Positions 33,618 to 43,422 of a stretch of DNA of 64,000 nucleotides are shown in pieces. Both the position numbers and the translations under genes were made by a program. Each line of letters begins with the position of its first letter. Positions within the stretch are counted from its first letter, which is position 1. Origin of the DNA: Talaromyces rugulosus (Eukaryota > Ascomycota > Eurotiomycetes > Eurotiales > Trichocomaceae); assembly GCF_013368755.1 (NCBI RefSeq), contig NC_049565.1, forward strand, positions 2,790,001-2,854,000. The letters run 5' to 3'. The notes beneath the pieces are model-generated. The model did no database searches. It was not told where the DNA came from and was given only the letters and a program-made list of their open reading frames with translations.

Positions 33618-34571
33618 ATGATACATTCCTGGATAGCCATGGGCGTGTTGGCAAGCCTGCTGTCGCCCGCCGTCGCCGGCGCGCCCATCAGCATCCCTGC
33701 CCCCGTGCTCCCCGGCATGGACCATCTGAAGCTGGACCGCAAACTCGAAGGAAAATACTTTCACGAACCGGTGGGCCACGAAAAGGGCGCCGACGACAGA
33801 CTGGGCCACTACGACACGCGATATTTTCATGGGATGGTGACGGACAAAGAGAGGGTGGAAACGCTGCACCATATGGTCAGGGCGTATCTGGATTTTTTCA
33901 GAGAGAATAAACTGGAGACGTGGATTGCGCACGGCACGCTTTTGGGATGGTGGTGGAATAGCAAGGTACGACACTTTCTCTTTTTTCACTCTCTGCGATA
34001 AGAAATGAGTGCTGATGTTTATTTGATGGTTTCACAGCTCCTCCCGTGGGACTGGGATGTCGATACCCAGGTACTCGACACAACCCTCGTGCGCTTGGCC
34101 AACGAGTTCAACCAGACCATATCACACTACGTCTCCACCGACAAGAAATACGAACGAGAATACATGCTGGACATCAACCCATGGGCGTACTTTCGCGACA
34201 ACGGTCCAGGGCACAACATCATCGACGCGCGCTGGATAGACACCACCAATGGACTGTACATTGACATCACCGCGCTGAGCGCCTTTGATCCGAGGAGCAA
34301 GCCAGACCTGTTGGAGTGCAAGAATTACCACAAGTACAAGACCGAGGATTTGTTTCCCTTGCGCGAGAGCTCGTTTGAAGGTGTCGTTTCCATGGTGCCG
34401 TACAAGTATCAGGAGATGTTGCTGGAAGAGTACTCTCTCAAGTCGCTTACGCGGACCAACTATGAAAAGTAACACCACCCTTTTTTTTTTCTACCTTGAA
34501 TGCCGCTAACATGTGATTTTTCTAGCCATACATGGTACCCCGAACAGGGCCAGTGGGTTTTTGACGGATGA
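33618..34571 (+). CDS. Secreted LicD/Mnn4-family protein
   Basis: Three exons (33618-33965, 34038-34468, 34526-34571) give 274 residues. A signal peptide (about 1-21, WIAMGVLASLLSPAVAG) is followed by the LicD core: TWIAHGTLLGWWWNSKLLPW, DWDVDTQ (acidic triad near D121, D123, D125) and later YIDITALSAFDP. LicD proteins are nucleotidyl/phosphotransferase-like enzymes. In fungi the family includes Mnn4-type factors needed for mannosyl-phosphate on cell-wall glycans. The protein is much shorter than Mnn4, lacks its Lys/Glu repeat tail and is close to the isolated domain. The first intron splits the motif directly between Lys116 and Leu117. Exact substrate unknown. Confidence 0.82.
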
Positions 34572-34973
34572 TGTTATGATGATTGATTACAGTACCTGGA
34601 AGAATACCACAGATACCGCATATTTGCATATATGCATATATGCATATATGAAAGCGGTTCCCTAGATTTGGAGTCTGTTTGGGTTTTTGGAGCAATACGC
34701 ATTCTGTTTGATACCCTCGCCACTTCACCTGTATATAATGATTTGGCTTGATGTATATAGTGATTTTGAGCTGGTATTTGAGCACCTCAGTGTGATAATC
34801 TTTAATGCTGTCATGTCTTGGCAATTTGTCAGCGGTTCTCGAAGGCCGCGGAAGGATTACGTATCTCGGCGATTAGATAACATCTTCACTTCTTTCTTTC
34901 TCTGTTTCTCTGTTTCTCTCTGCAAATCTGTAATATATCTCCCCTGCACATAACATACAGACAACCATCAAAA
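34572..34973. other. Intergenic region with a short ATATGC-type repeat
   Basis: Just after the LicD stop lies a three-unit GCATATAT repeat at about 34624-34650, each unit nearly palindromic. The rest is the promoter and leader of the metalloprotease gene, with a CT-rich stretch at 34890-34925. Confidence 0.5.
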
Positions 34974-36053
34974 ATGGAGCAACAAGACGACACCATATCC
35001 CTCACCGTGCACCACCACGGCTCACCACACACCGTGACACTCCCCGCATCCGCAACTTTCGCAGACCTCTCGCTCGCCATCTCCTCCTCGCCATCGCTCC
35101 AACAAATCCCCCCAGCAAACCAAAAACTCCTAGTCGCACCAAAACTCGGCCTACAAAAGCCACCCTTTGACAACTCACGCTCGCTAACCGAGTTACTACC
35201 ACTACCACTCGACTCTCCCAAACTCAAAATCACACTTCTCGGATCAAAACCGCAAGAGATACAGTCTCTCAACGACACCATCGACAGCAACAACCAGCGT
35301 TTAGCAGCACGCAGAGCCGCGCAGAGAGAATACCGTGCTCCGCCGGTGACGCGGCGGCCACCGGCTGGTATACACACGCTCTCATCCCCGTCTTCATCGA
35401 CATATACATTCGGTCGCTGCGAGCCATTAACATACCTCCCCAACCCCGAACGAAGTCTGAAATTCCTGGAACGGCTGCGCGACGACGCCGGCATAAAATT
35501 CGCCATGGCCAAGCACCGCTTCTCAGTCCCTTTACTCACAGAAATGAACCCGGCCGAGCACACGACGCACGAATCGCGCACGCTAGGTCTGAATCGAAAC
35601 AAAGGCGAGGTTATTGAGCTACGGCTACGCACAGATGCATACGATGGATACAGGGATTACAGAACGATTCGCAAAACACTGTGTCATGAGCTGGCGCATT
35701 GCGTGCACAGTGAGCATGATCGCAAGTTTTGGGATTTGACAAAGCAGATTGAAAATGAAGTGGAAAAGGGGGATTGGACGAGAGGCGGGCAGCGGCTGTC
35801 GGAGAATGAGTTTTATAATCCGCAGGACTGGGAGACGGAGGGCCAGCGGAGTGATGATGAGTGGGTGGACCATGGCGGTTGGACTGGAGGGGAGTTTGTT
35901 TTGGGGTCATCCTTATCATCATCATCACCATCACCACCAAATCAAGGTGGATCGGCGTTGACTCGTAGGGAAATCCTAGCTCGAGCTGCAGAGGACCGTG
36001 CAAAGAGAGACCAGCAGAGGGGGAAAGGTCCTGATAATGCCGAAAGGCAATAA
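34974..36053 (+). CDS. Ubiquitin-like/WLM-domain metalloprotease (Wss1-related)
   Basis: The gene is a single exon of 359 residues. The first 90 residues (ISLTVHHHGSPHTVTLPASA, then LLVAPKLGL, ending KITLLGSKP) have the pattern of a ubiquitin-like fold. A WLM domain follows at about 145-290, with ERLRDDAGIKFAMAKHRF, LGLNRNKGEVIELRLRT and the zinc-binding motif HELAHCVHSEH (H238, E239, H242, H248), i.e. HExxH-x5-H. WLM proteases of the Wss1/SPRTN class cleave proteins crosslinked to DNA and act with ubiquitin/SUMO and Cdc48. A UBL-WLM fusion is a known fungal variant. The C-terminal tail is Ser/Pro- and Arg/Lys-rich. It lacks the tandem SUMO-interacting motifs that I would call with confidence. 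Confidence 0.88.
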   Translation: MEQQDDTISLTVHHHGSPHTVTLPASATFADLSLAISSSPSLQQIPPANQKLLVAPKLGLQKPPFDNSRSLTELLPLPLDSPKLKITLLGSKPQEIQSLNDTIDSNNQRLAARRAAQREYRAPPVTRRPPAGIHTLSSPSSSTYTFGRCEPLTYLPNPERSLKFLERLRDDAGIKFAMAKHRFSVPLLTEMNPAEHTTHESRTLGLNRNKGEVIELRLRTDAYDGYRDYRTIRKTLCHELAHCVHSEHDRKFWDLTKQIENEVEKGDWTRGGQRLSENEFYNPQDWETEGQRSDDEWVDHGGWTGGEFVLGSSLSSSSPSPPNQGGSALTRREILARAAEDRAKRDQQRGKGPDNAERQ

Positions 36054-36175
36054 TGAATACTATCTACTAGAGTATATAAATGAGTATATAAATATTTACA
36101 CGACGAAATGATCACTATGTTGATTTTTGTTTCACGATTTGTACATATATTTTAAAACACCTATATAGCAGACAG

Positions 36176-37605
36176 CTAAACCTGCTCGTTCACCCACAGA
36201 CCAGCCATACCCTGGCCCGTCCCAATGCACATACTCGTAACCAAAACCTTCTTCTTCGTACGCCGTGCCTCGCTCAGAACCGTGCAAACCTGACGAGCAC
36301 CGGTAGCCCCCAGAGGATGTCCCAGCGCAATAGCACCACCGCGCGGGTTCAGTTTCTCGTGGTCAATACCCAGAGTCTTCAAGCAGTAGACCGCCATCGA
36401 GGCAAAGGCCTCGTTGATCTCGAAAATTTCAATGTCTTCGATCGTCAGGTTGAATTGGCCGAGCAGTTTGGGGATTGCTGCAGTTGGGCCGATGCCCATC
36501 ACGCGAGGGGGCACGCCGGCGACGGTGGCGCCGCAGAATTTGGCCAAGATGGGCTGGTTCAGCTCGACGGCCTTGGATCGGCGCATCAGAAGGACGGCGG
36601 CGGCTAAGACGAAGTCAAATTAGCTATCCATTCATTCTCTCTTTCCTAAAGGTCAATACGAACCTCCGTCTGTCACCTGGCTGGCGTTACCGCCAGTGGT
36701 CTTGTTTCCAAACTGAGGGAAAGCAGGACGAATCTTGCTCAATCCTTCCAAGGTAGTTCCATACCGAGGACCCTCGTCCCGGGTCAGCGTGACAGTCTTT
36801 TCCTCGCCTGTCTTGGGATCCTTGACCTTGGTGGTAATAGGCACAATCTCATCATCAAACCAGCCCGCCTTTTGCGCAACCTCTGCGCGCCGGAAGGACT
36901 CGACTGCAAAGGTATCCTGCTGTTCGCGGGAGATTCCAAAGTCATTTCCAACATTCTCAGACGTCTGGCCCATGGGCTGCAGGCAATCGGCGGCTTCTTG
37001 GTTCTTTATGATTTCCTCGTGGAACGGGTTCGGACCGCGGTCGCTGGTCGACATGGATTCCGCACCAACAGCCACGCCAACGTCGATTGCGCCTAGGCGG
37101 ATCTGGTTGGCAATGTCTTGGATGGCTTTGAGTCCCGAAGCGCAGAAGCGGTTGGCCGACGATGCGCCGGCTGTGTGAGGGATTCCGGCTGCGAGAGAGG
37201 CGGCTCGGCCGAGATAGGCGGCTTTGCCGTCGTTGACCTAGTCATGAATAGTCAGCTATTATATTCTGATGCCAGAAGAAATATATCAGAAAACTGACAT
37301 TTCCGAGGCAAACATCCTCAATAAGCGCCGGGTCCAGATTCGAGCGTTGGACGAGCTCCTTCAGTACCGAGTACACAATATAATCAAGCCCAGTGTCCTT
37401 GAATCCACCCTTGGCAGCCTTGGTCAAAGGAGTGCGGATCGCGAGCGTGACAACGACATCGTCAGGGTTCTTTTGCGTGCTGCAAAATGTCTCGTTAGAT
37501 TGCGCCTGCAAGTGACAAACAAGGAGACCCTGCTTACATTGCCGACACGGCAGAGCTGCCCGGCTTCAGCTGGTTGAAGATTGAAGATAAACGTTCGACG
37601 GCCAT
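36176..37605 (-). CDS. 3-ketoacyl-CoA thiolase (peroxisomal, PTS2)
   Basis: Four exons (37605-37538, 37479-37299, 37237-36664, 36603-36176) give 416 residues. The enzyme performs the last step of fatty-acid beta-oxidation, cleaving 3-ketoacyl-CoA with CoA into acetyl-CoA and a shortened acyl-CoA. Seen here are the nucleophile in NRFCASGLKA (C115), the histidine in ALGHPLGATGAR (H370) and the base cysteine in SMCIGTGQG (C400). The N-terminus reads MAVERLSSIFNQL, which fits the peroxisomal targeting signal type 2 (R-L-x5-Q-L). Exon 1 encodes just this presequence. The second intron uses a GTCAGT donor and the third a GTTCGT donor, both weaker than the usual GTRAGT. Closest known relatives are Pot1/Fox3-type thiolases. 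Confidence 0.93.
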
Positions 37606-38465
37606 AGTGTTGTGTTTATATGATTTACAACTAGATCAGAGCTGGTGAGAAAGGCACGTTAGCAGATGCAGACTGAAATGCGGGGAAACCCCGACGAGAG
37701 CCTGGGATTGCGTAGTACCTAGTTTCTGATATTCTTCAGGAGGGATAAAAATATTATTTCCCGAGTATTATATTAATGTTCCAAAGCTCAAGCAGTGCAA
37801 CCGAAAATCAAACGGTGAGGTCGTGGCGACTGCAGGATTTATAAGACAAAAGACCTTGGGCCGAGCAACCCCGTATGCCGAGGTAGAGGGAACGCCGTTA
37901 TTATAGTACGTACGGGCTTTCCGCCGGCGGTCACGTGGCATAAACCACGTGACTTCTCATCGTACGATAAGTAGATTTCAAGATGAACTAGAGCAAGCAC
38001 CTCTATGTTCAGGTACAGTGTAGAAAGTAAGCAAAATGATATGCAGGAGCACTCCCGTAGGTACAATATTATTCCTCTATTGCGCGTGTTGCGCTTGTCT
38101 ATAAACGGTTAGCCCGTGACATACATACTTGAGCCTCACGCAACTGAACATCTTTCTTCCTTGTTCACTTCAAACTCCCTCTTCGAACGATAAAAAAAAT
38201 GAAGCTGACGACAGTCGAGGATTAACCTGTCAACTTTTTACCGGCTGACCAAAAATGGACCCCTTGTGGGGGATTTTTGGTAATGTAGTCATATTTCCGT
38301 AGTCAGCCTTGTCGACATTTTGGCATGCATAAAAGATGACGGATCTGGTCTGATCAGAGCCATAAAATATTGTAATTTATTATTATTCATATGTAAGTTT
38401 ATATATATACTACCTTTTCCAAAAAAAACATGTATTCCGGATTTAAAGGATCCGGTCAACTACAA
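37606..38465. other. Intergenic region between thiolase and kelch genes
   Basis: The upstream promoter of the thiolase lies at 37606-37900 and contains two copies of CACGTG-like sequence (TCACGTGGCATAAACCACGT at about 37931). A hairpin element lies at 38243-38308 (separate entry). No coding sequence was seen. Confidence 0.5.
38243..38308. repeat. Nested inverted repeat, possible miniature element remnant
   Basis: Outer arms GGCTGAC (38243-38249) and GTCAGCC (38302-38308), inner arms ACCAAAAAT (38248-38256) and ATTTTTGGT (38273-38281), and CCCC/GGGG around a TTGT loop are all directly visible. No flanking duplication is obvious. Confidence 0.55.
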
Positions 38466-40480
38466 TTAACCAAGTTCATGTACACGCGTTTTGTATGCTG
38501 GCAACTCAACGCTGGGTACAACACTACCAGCACTAGCTTCAACAAGACCAGTATTAGCAAGTTCTCGCGGTGACTCATATCCATGAGGTTCACGACCGGG
38601 AACCTTGTAAAATTCGCCGTAGCCAGGTCTTCCAACACTAGCACTTTCGGACGAGTTTTGCTGCTGTTTCCTTCGTCGAAGGAAGTAAAAGATAACAGCG
38701 GCGATAAGCGCTACTCCAGCCACACCACCGACTACACCACCAGCAATGGCGCCTGTGTGCGTGGAATTGGTGTCGGAGGATGATGATGGTGATGGTGATG
38801 GTGATGGTGATGATGATGATGATGATGATGATGATGGTGTCGATGATGCTGGAGAGCCTGATGTGCTCGTGGGGACTCCGGTAAAGTTCGTCGTTGAGAA
38901 TAGACTTTTGAGACTGGTGCTGTTCAAGGCTGAGAGTCGACCACTGTGGGTTTGTAAGCATATTTCCACACACATACTGGCTCGGAGAAAAGTCCTTACT
39001 TTGTCTTGTAAAAGTCCAGGATATCGCTGGACGGTGTGTATACGGTTTGACTGGACGAATAAGAGGTCTTCCAAGATAAAGTGCTGATATCAAATATGCC
39101 GAGACCTTTTGTAAAAGGGTCGCTCGTCTCAAAGGGTCCTTCATACAGGTTCGCTTTATCGATTTGAGTCGTATCTATACCGCCAATGGTAAGCATTTGC
39201 CCGCCCCCGATTGATTCGCAAGTTAAGCCATGTCGGGGGTGATGTTCTGGGTAATCAGCTTGGACCCAGTGGAATCCGGGCAGCGTAAGCACATATACCG
39301 AGTCGTATTGCAGCTCTCCGCCACCGAGCTTACCGTCCCAGCCAGCGTATAGAAATATCTCATAGGTACTGTTGTCCGAAGCGACACCGGCCAGGCAATA
39401 CTCCTTTCGCTTTGGTGGCGTATCGCCCGTCGTAGGCTGGTCATACCAGTGTCCGCTTGCTGGATCGAATATCTGCACAGTGTCCATGGGTATGAAGTCG
39501 TCTGTTGCAGCTTTCACTTTTTCGTACTGGTCACCCCCAACGGATACCAGAATGCCTGAAGGGCCGAAATTTGGCACAAATATCATGCGGCCCATCTGCA
39601 CAATACCGCCATCTGTCGCTGCCGAGGTGACGGTGGTGTTGGTCAGTTCGTTGGAGGTGAAATTGTAGGTTAGAAGCCCGCTGGTATTGAAACCATTGAT
39701 AAAACCTTTTTTTTTTTTTTGCAAATACATGTCAGCTAGAGTTCTCTCTTTCTGGACCAGAAACTACTCACCACCAAGAGCGTACCCTTTTCCGTTTCCG
39801 CTCGCTACCAGACCATTATATGGCCGTATGTAGTTATTCGTAAACGCATCCGCCGTGCTATTCAGGTTTGCCCATGAGCCACTAGTCGGAGAAAACCTCC
39901 AGAGGCCATTCGGCTGGGACGTTCTTTCGCCAAAACTGGACACGCGCCCAGCAAAGCCTGTATATAGCACGCTATTCTCACTGTCAACCCATATACCACC
40001 GCCGGAGAGATTCGGGACGCCGCTCGGCTTCGATATCGATTCGAGAGACACTGTTTCGTTGGTCCAGTCATCGGCGAGACTGATCGCGATCAAGGTTGAT
40101 GCTATAGGTTCGGTCATTAGACAAGTCGTTTCAAAAGGAAAAATATCGATCGGGCTGGCTGTGATTTTTTTTTTTGGGAGGGAACTCACAAACTTGGTAT
40201 ACATTGCTACCTCCAGCTGTATATGAAAACTCCCCTCCATCAATATAGACCGTTCCATTCAGCACGGCAGCTGCAAGAAACATTAGCATTGACAATAGAC
40301 ACCATTTCGTGTCCGTAGAAGCGAGGTTTCCTCACAAGCATGATATCCCCTCCTCAGGAAAATCGAACTATCAATGTTACTGGGGACCTGTCTAGCGGAA
40401 AGAGAATGAGGCGATGGTATCGAAAGGGCCTGTGATGATGACGCCGCGAAGCAGGCTATGGAGAGGAGTGAGAGCCTCAT
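38466..40480 (-). CDS. Kelch-repeat cell-surface protein with one transmembrane helix
   Basis: Five exons (40480-40336, 40270-40190, 40101-39772, 39705-39000, 38943-38466) join in phase to 579 residues. The layout is a signal peptide (MRLSLLSIACFAASSSQALS), then a kelch-type beta-propeller ectodomain with repeats such as VYIDGGEF, GYALGG, ILVSVGGDQ, VQIFDPASGHWYDQ, EIFLYAGWDG and QMLTIGGID. A Ser/Thr/Pro-rich stalk (about 443-484), one transmembrane helix (about 485-509, GAIAGGVVGGVAGVALIAAV), an RRRK stop-transfer and a short Gln/Ser/Pro tail follow. This makes a type I plasma-membrane or wall-associated protein. Similar proteins are frequent in filamentous ascomycetes, mostly uncharacterised, and some are described as wall-stress or adhesion candidates. 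The stalk is encoded by a GAT/GGT trinucleotide tract and may vary in length. The third intron ends in a run of A. Confidence 0.85.
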
Positions 40481-41850
40481 TGCGAGGGAAATCGGCGCCT
40501 TGGGATAGCACAAGTTATAAAACAGAAGAGAGAAAAAGATTTGAATTGAGCATGGGCGACCAGTCAAGTGGCAACTGACTCAGCAATGTGTACAAGAAGC
40601 GCCCTAAATGTCAAATGATCTTTTTATAAACTGGAAAAGACCAAAAAAAATCCCACCAGCGGGTAATGCCATGGCGGGAACGCCTAGTCTGCAGCCTTGG
40701 TCCCTGGAGGGTGGATCTTGTGAGCGTTTGGCAAGTTAGCATGCACACTATCTACCACTAGTATCTGGGCACTGGACAGTAGATGGCTGGAGAAGATTGC
40801 ACCTTAGTGCGGCTGAGCGACTGGAAGTTGCTACGTAATGTCTCGAGCACTGCGCTCATTGGCAAGTTCTATCTTGGGCTGAACACGTATATAGTTCCTT
40901 GGCACAATATCAGTACTCGCCGATACGACACAAATCTGACCCGACATCAACTTGAACACCAAAAATCAAAGATGTAGGGCTCTGATTGATTTTTGGTGTT
41001 GTTCGTCTGCACCCTAGTTACTACATAGTTAGTTGTTTGTATAATGAGAGTAGAGAAGTGCGGTATAAAGTAAGTACAGTAGTGCGAAATAATTTAGTGT
41101 AACTAGTCAAGCCACCTGTGTACGACGGACGAACGAAAAGATTTAATTTCGGGGTGTTAGGTACCGAGTACTTAACTCCTGGTTGGACCAGGGGCACCGC
41201 TGAACATACTTTGCAGAACTAACCAAAAAAAAAGTATTAGTTACGCCTCCTTTTCTTTTACCTCGAGGGCCTGCCAACTTAAAATTGCGGGCTTGCATGT
41301 ATTTAGTGCCTGGGTGTCAAAATTCAATGGAAAATGACTCTCTCATTAAATTACCCTGTTAAAATAAGTTAATATCGCTGAACGGACAGAGAGTCCATGG
41401 ATATCATATCACAGGCGCCATAAAAAGAAAAGAATAACAACTAAAGATTAAAAGACTTTCTGTGCAAGTACTACTCTCCTCTGATGGATTTCCTATTTCG
41501 GACTAGAGGCATTTCGGACAGGAGTGCTGACTCTTGGCTGGGCTGCTGCCTGCGCACGTGTTAATTGTCATTGTATTCATGTTGAACGATTTCTTGAATT
41601 CCTTGAATATCCAATTCTCGCTATGGAAATAACTTCCGATTGTTTTTGGGAACCAGTTTTGCAGGGATATCATCATCACGTCGTGTTACCAGTCTTTTGA
41701 ACCAGCGAGACAAAGAAGCCTGAAACGAGTCCTGTATGCTAGTCGGTACTGTCACCATGGCTTTTCTAAACACCATGCATCTCCCAAGAGGCTCCTGCTG
41801 TGGTGTTTCCGAGTAAGTTTGTGAAGTAGTAAGATCTTCTTCGCGCGGAC
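40481..41850. other. AT-rich intergenic region
   Basis: No convincing gene lies here. A strong hairpin at 40955-41000 is listed separately. Part of 41750-41850 could be a second exon of the next gene, see there. Confidence 0.45.
40955..41000. repeat. Perfect 15-bp inverted repeat
   Basis: AACACCAAAAATCAA (40955-40969) and TTGATTTTTGGTGTT (40986-41000) are exact complements around a 16-base spacer. The arms resemble the ACCAAAAAT arm at 38248, so both could derive from related small elements. They could also serve as a transcription-end structure. Confidence 0.65.
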
Positions 41851-42378
41851 TTACTTCTTTATGAGGGGACCAGTCGTGATAGCCATGCCCAGCACCTTTT
41901 CCATCATATTGATCTCGTGCTGCACTGCATTATAGGCCTCGGCTAGTTTATCCAACGTGCAGATACGACTTTTACATATGTCGCCTAATTTGACCTTTTG
42001 TGATACCCAGAAAGAGACAACCTTGGCTCTCTCTGCCTTTCGCCATAGCCAGTGTTTGACGCGGTTGTACAGCAATATTTGTATCGGTGTACCCATGGTT
42101 TCGCTCACGTACACTTTTTCGCCTGGGCAAGCATCATCGCTTAGAAACTCAAAGGCCTTAGCTATGTCGTAGTTCGCGTGGGAGAGGATCGCCAATTTTT
42201 CTACGGCCGACTTGATTTGCATCTCAAGATCACGCAGACTGCCCTCGATGCTTTTGTGGATCTTGTCGACCTCACCCTCAACCCAGGTATCAAAGGGACC
42301 ACTCGTATTGGCCGCCTGTGGGTGAAAATTGGAAAAACATTGGCGACGACTGTGAGCATCGTCGGAGATTCCTTCCAT
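41851..42378 (-). CDS. Hypothetical helical protein
   Basis: An open frame of 175 codons runs from ATG 42378 to TAA 41851. Composition is soluble, charged and helical (for example VDKIHKSIEGSLRDLEMQIK and AEAYNAVQHEINMMEKVLGM), with no signal peptide or membrane helix and no family I recognise. The stop codon is embedded in a perfect GTAAGT donor (AAGAA/GTAAGT). An intron of 57 or 60 nt ending in CACAG or CAGCAG would replace it by about 15 further residues and a stop at about 41752. The true C-terminus is therefore uncertain. I do not assign a function. Confidence 0.55.
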   Translation of the reverse strand: MEGISDDAHSRRQCFSNFHPQAANTSGPFDTWVEGEVDKIHKSIEGSLRDLEMQIKSAVEKLAILSHANYDIAKAFEFLSDDACPGEKVYVSETMGTPIQILLYNRVKHWLWRKAERAKVVSFWVSQKVKLGDICKSRICTLDKLAEAYNAVQHEINMMEKVLGMAITTGPLIKK

Positions 42379-43422
42379 GCTTGCTGCTGTCGAGACTTTT
42401 TTTCTTTTCTTGCTCGCCCATGTTTATATCAGGGCTTGAGGGGCTCAACTGGTCACTGCAAGGTTGGCACAAAGAATGCCGTCAGAAATTGTGTGAACTG
42501 AGCGCTGAAGAAGGAAGAGGATGCACACACTTCAGTAATTGACTCTCATATGTGAGGAATGTGAAGACACCTGCAGGTAACTCTACCTAGAGAGCAATGA
42601 AAGGGGTGATGAAGGAAAAGGAAACCAAGTGAGGAGAGATGCCGGTGAGTTGAAGTTGTCAGGAGGGCCATAGCAAGCGGGATGTGGAAGATATCCCTAA
42701 CAATCGCCATCTAAGCATATAAAATACCGAGCAAGATCCTCTTGTCACCCTCCCTTCGCAATCGTCTGTCACCTTTTTAATCATACCTCGTTTTTCTGAC
42801 TCTAAATTCCAGGATGCATACTTTTTCCTTTTTCTTTTTTTGCATTGGGAGTCTTCACAAGCTCTAGTCTCACCTGGCGGATATGACAAACACCACACTA
42901 CCAAAAACAGGGAACGATCTTTATTCTAGTCGGCTATAAGCTGTCTTGAACTTTTTGTCAAGAAAGCCCTGTGACAGTTCCTTAGGGCTCCGTGCTTCTT
43001 CATACAAAATCTCCCAGCCTAGGTTCATACCAAGTAAACAATCTACAGTCACAAATTCAAATGCATAGCAGAAATATTTTGTATAAAAGGTCTAGTCTAA
43101 TTTCATAACTAAATGAACAGTCCCGTCCATCCCTTGCACGCCCTTAAGCCTTTATTTCTCCTTCTGTTTTTTTTTTTTTTTTGTAGCAAGGCGTTACTTC
43201 ATTACCATCAGCCACTTCATTCGCAATGATCCAAGCCACATGTCAGTCACCATGGCTGTCAGCCAAATAGAAGAGAGAAAAAAAGAAGAAGGGGCATTAC
43301 ACTATCGCAATCAATATCATGTGTCATTATTTTTAAAAAAGAAAAAAAGTAAAAGAGAAAGAAAAGATCGTTCATCCCCGCCAAAAAAAAAGGTCAAGGT
43401 CAAGATGCTAAAAAGGAGTAAT
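42379..43422. other. Intergenic region between orphan gene and hsp88
   Basis: Promoter of the orphan gene, and the 3' region of hsp88 with poly-T and poly-A tracts at 43168-43184 and 43330-43395. No gene was recognised. Confidence 0.45.
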
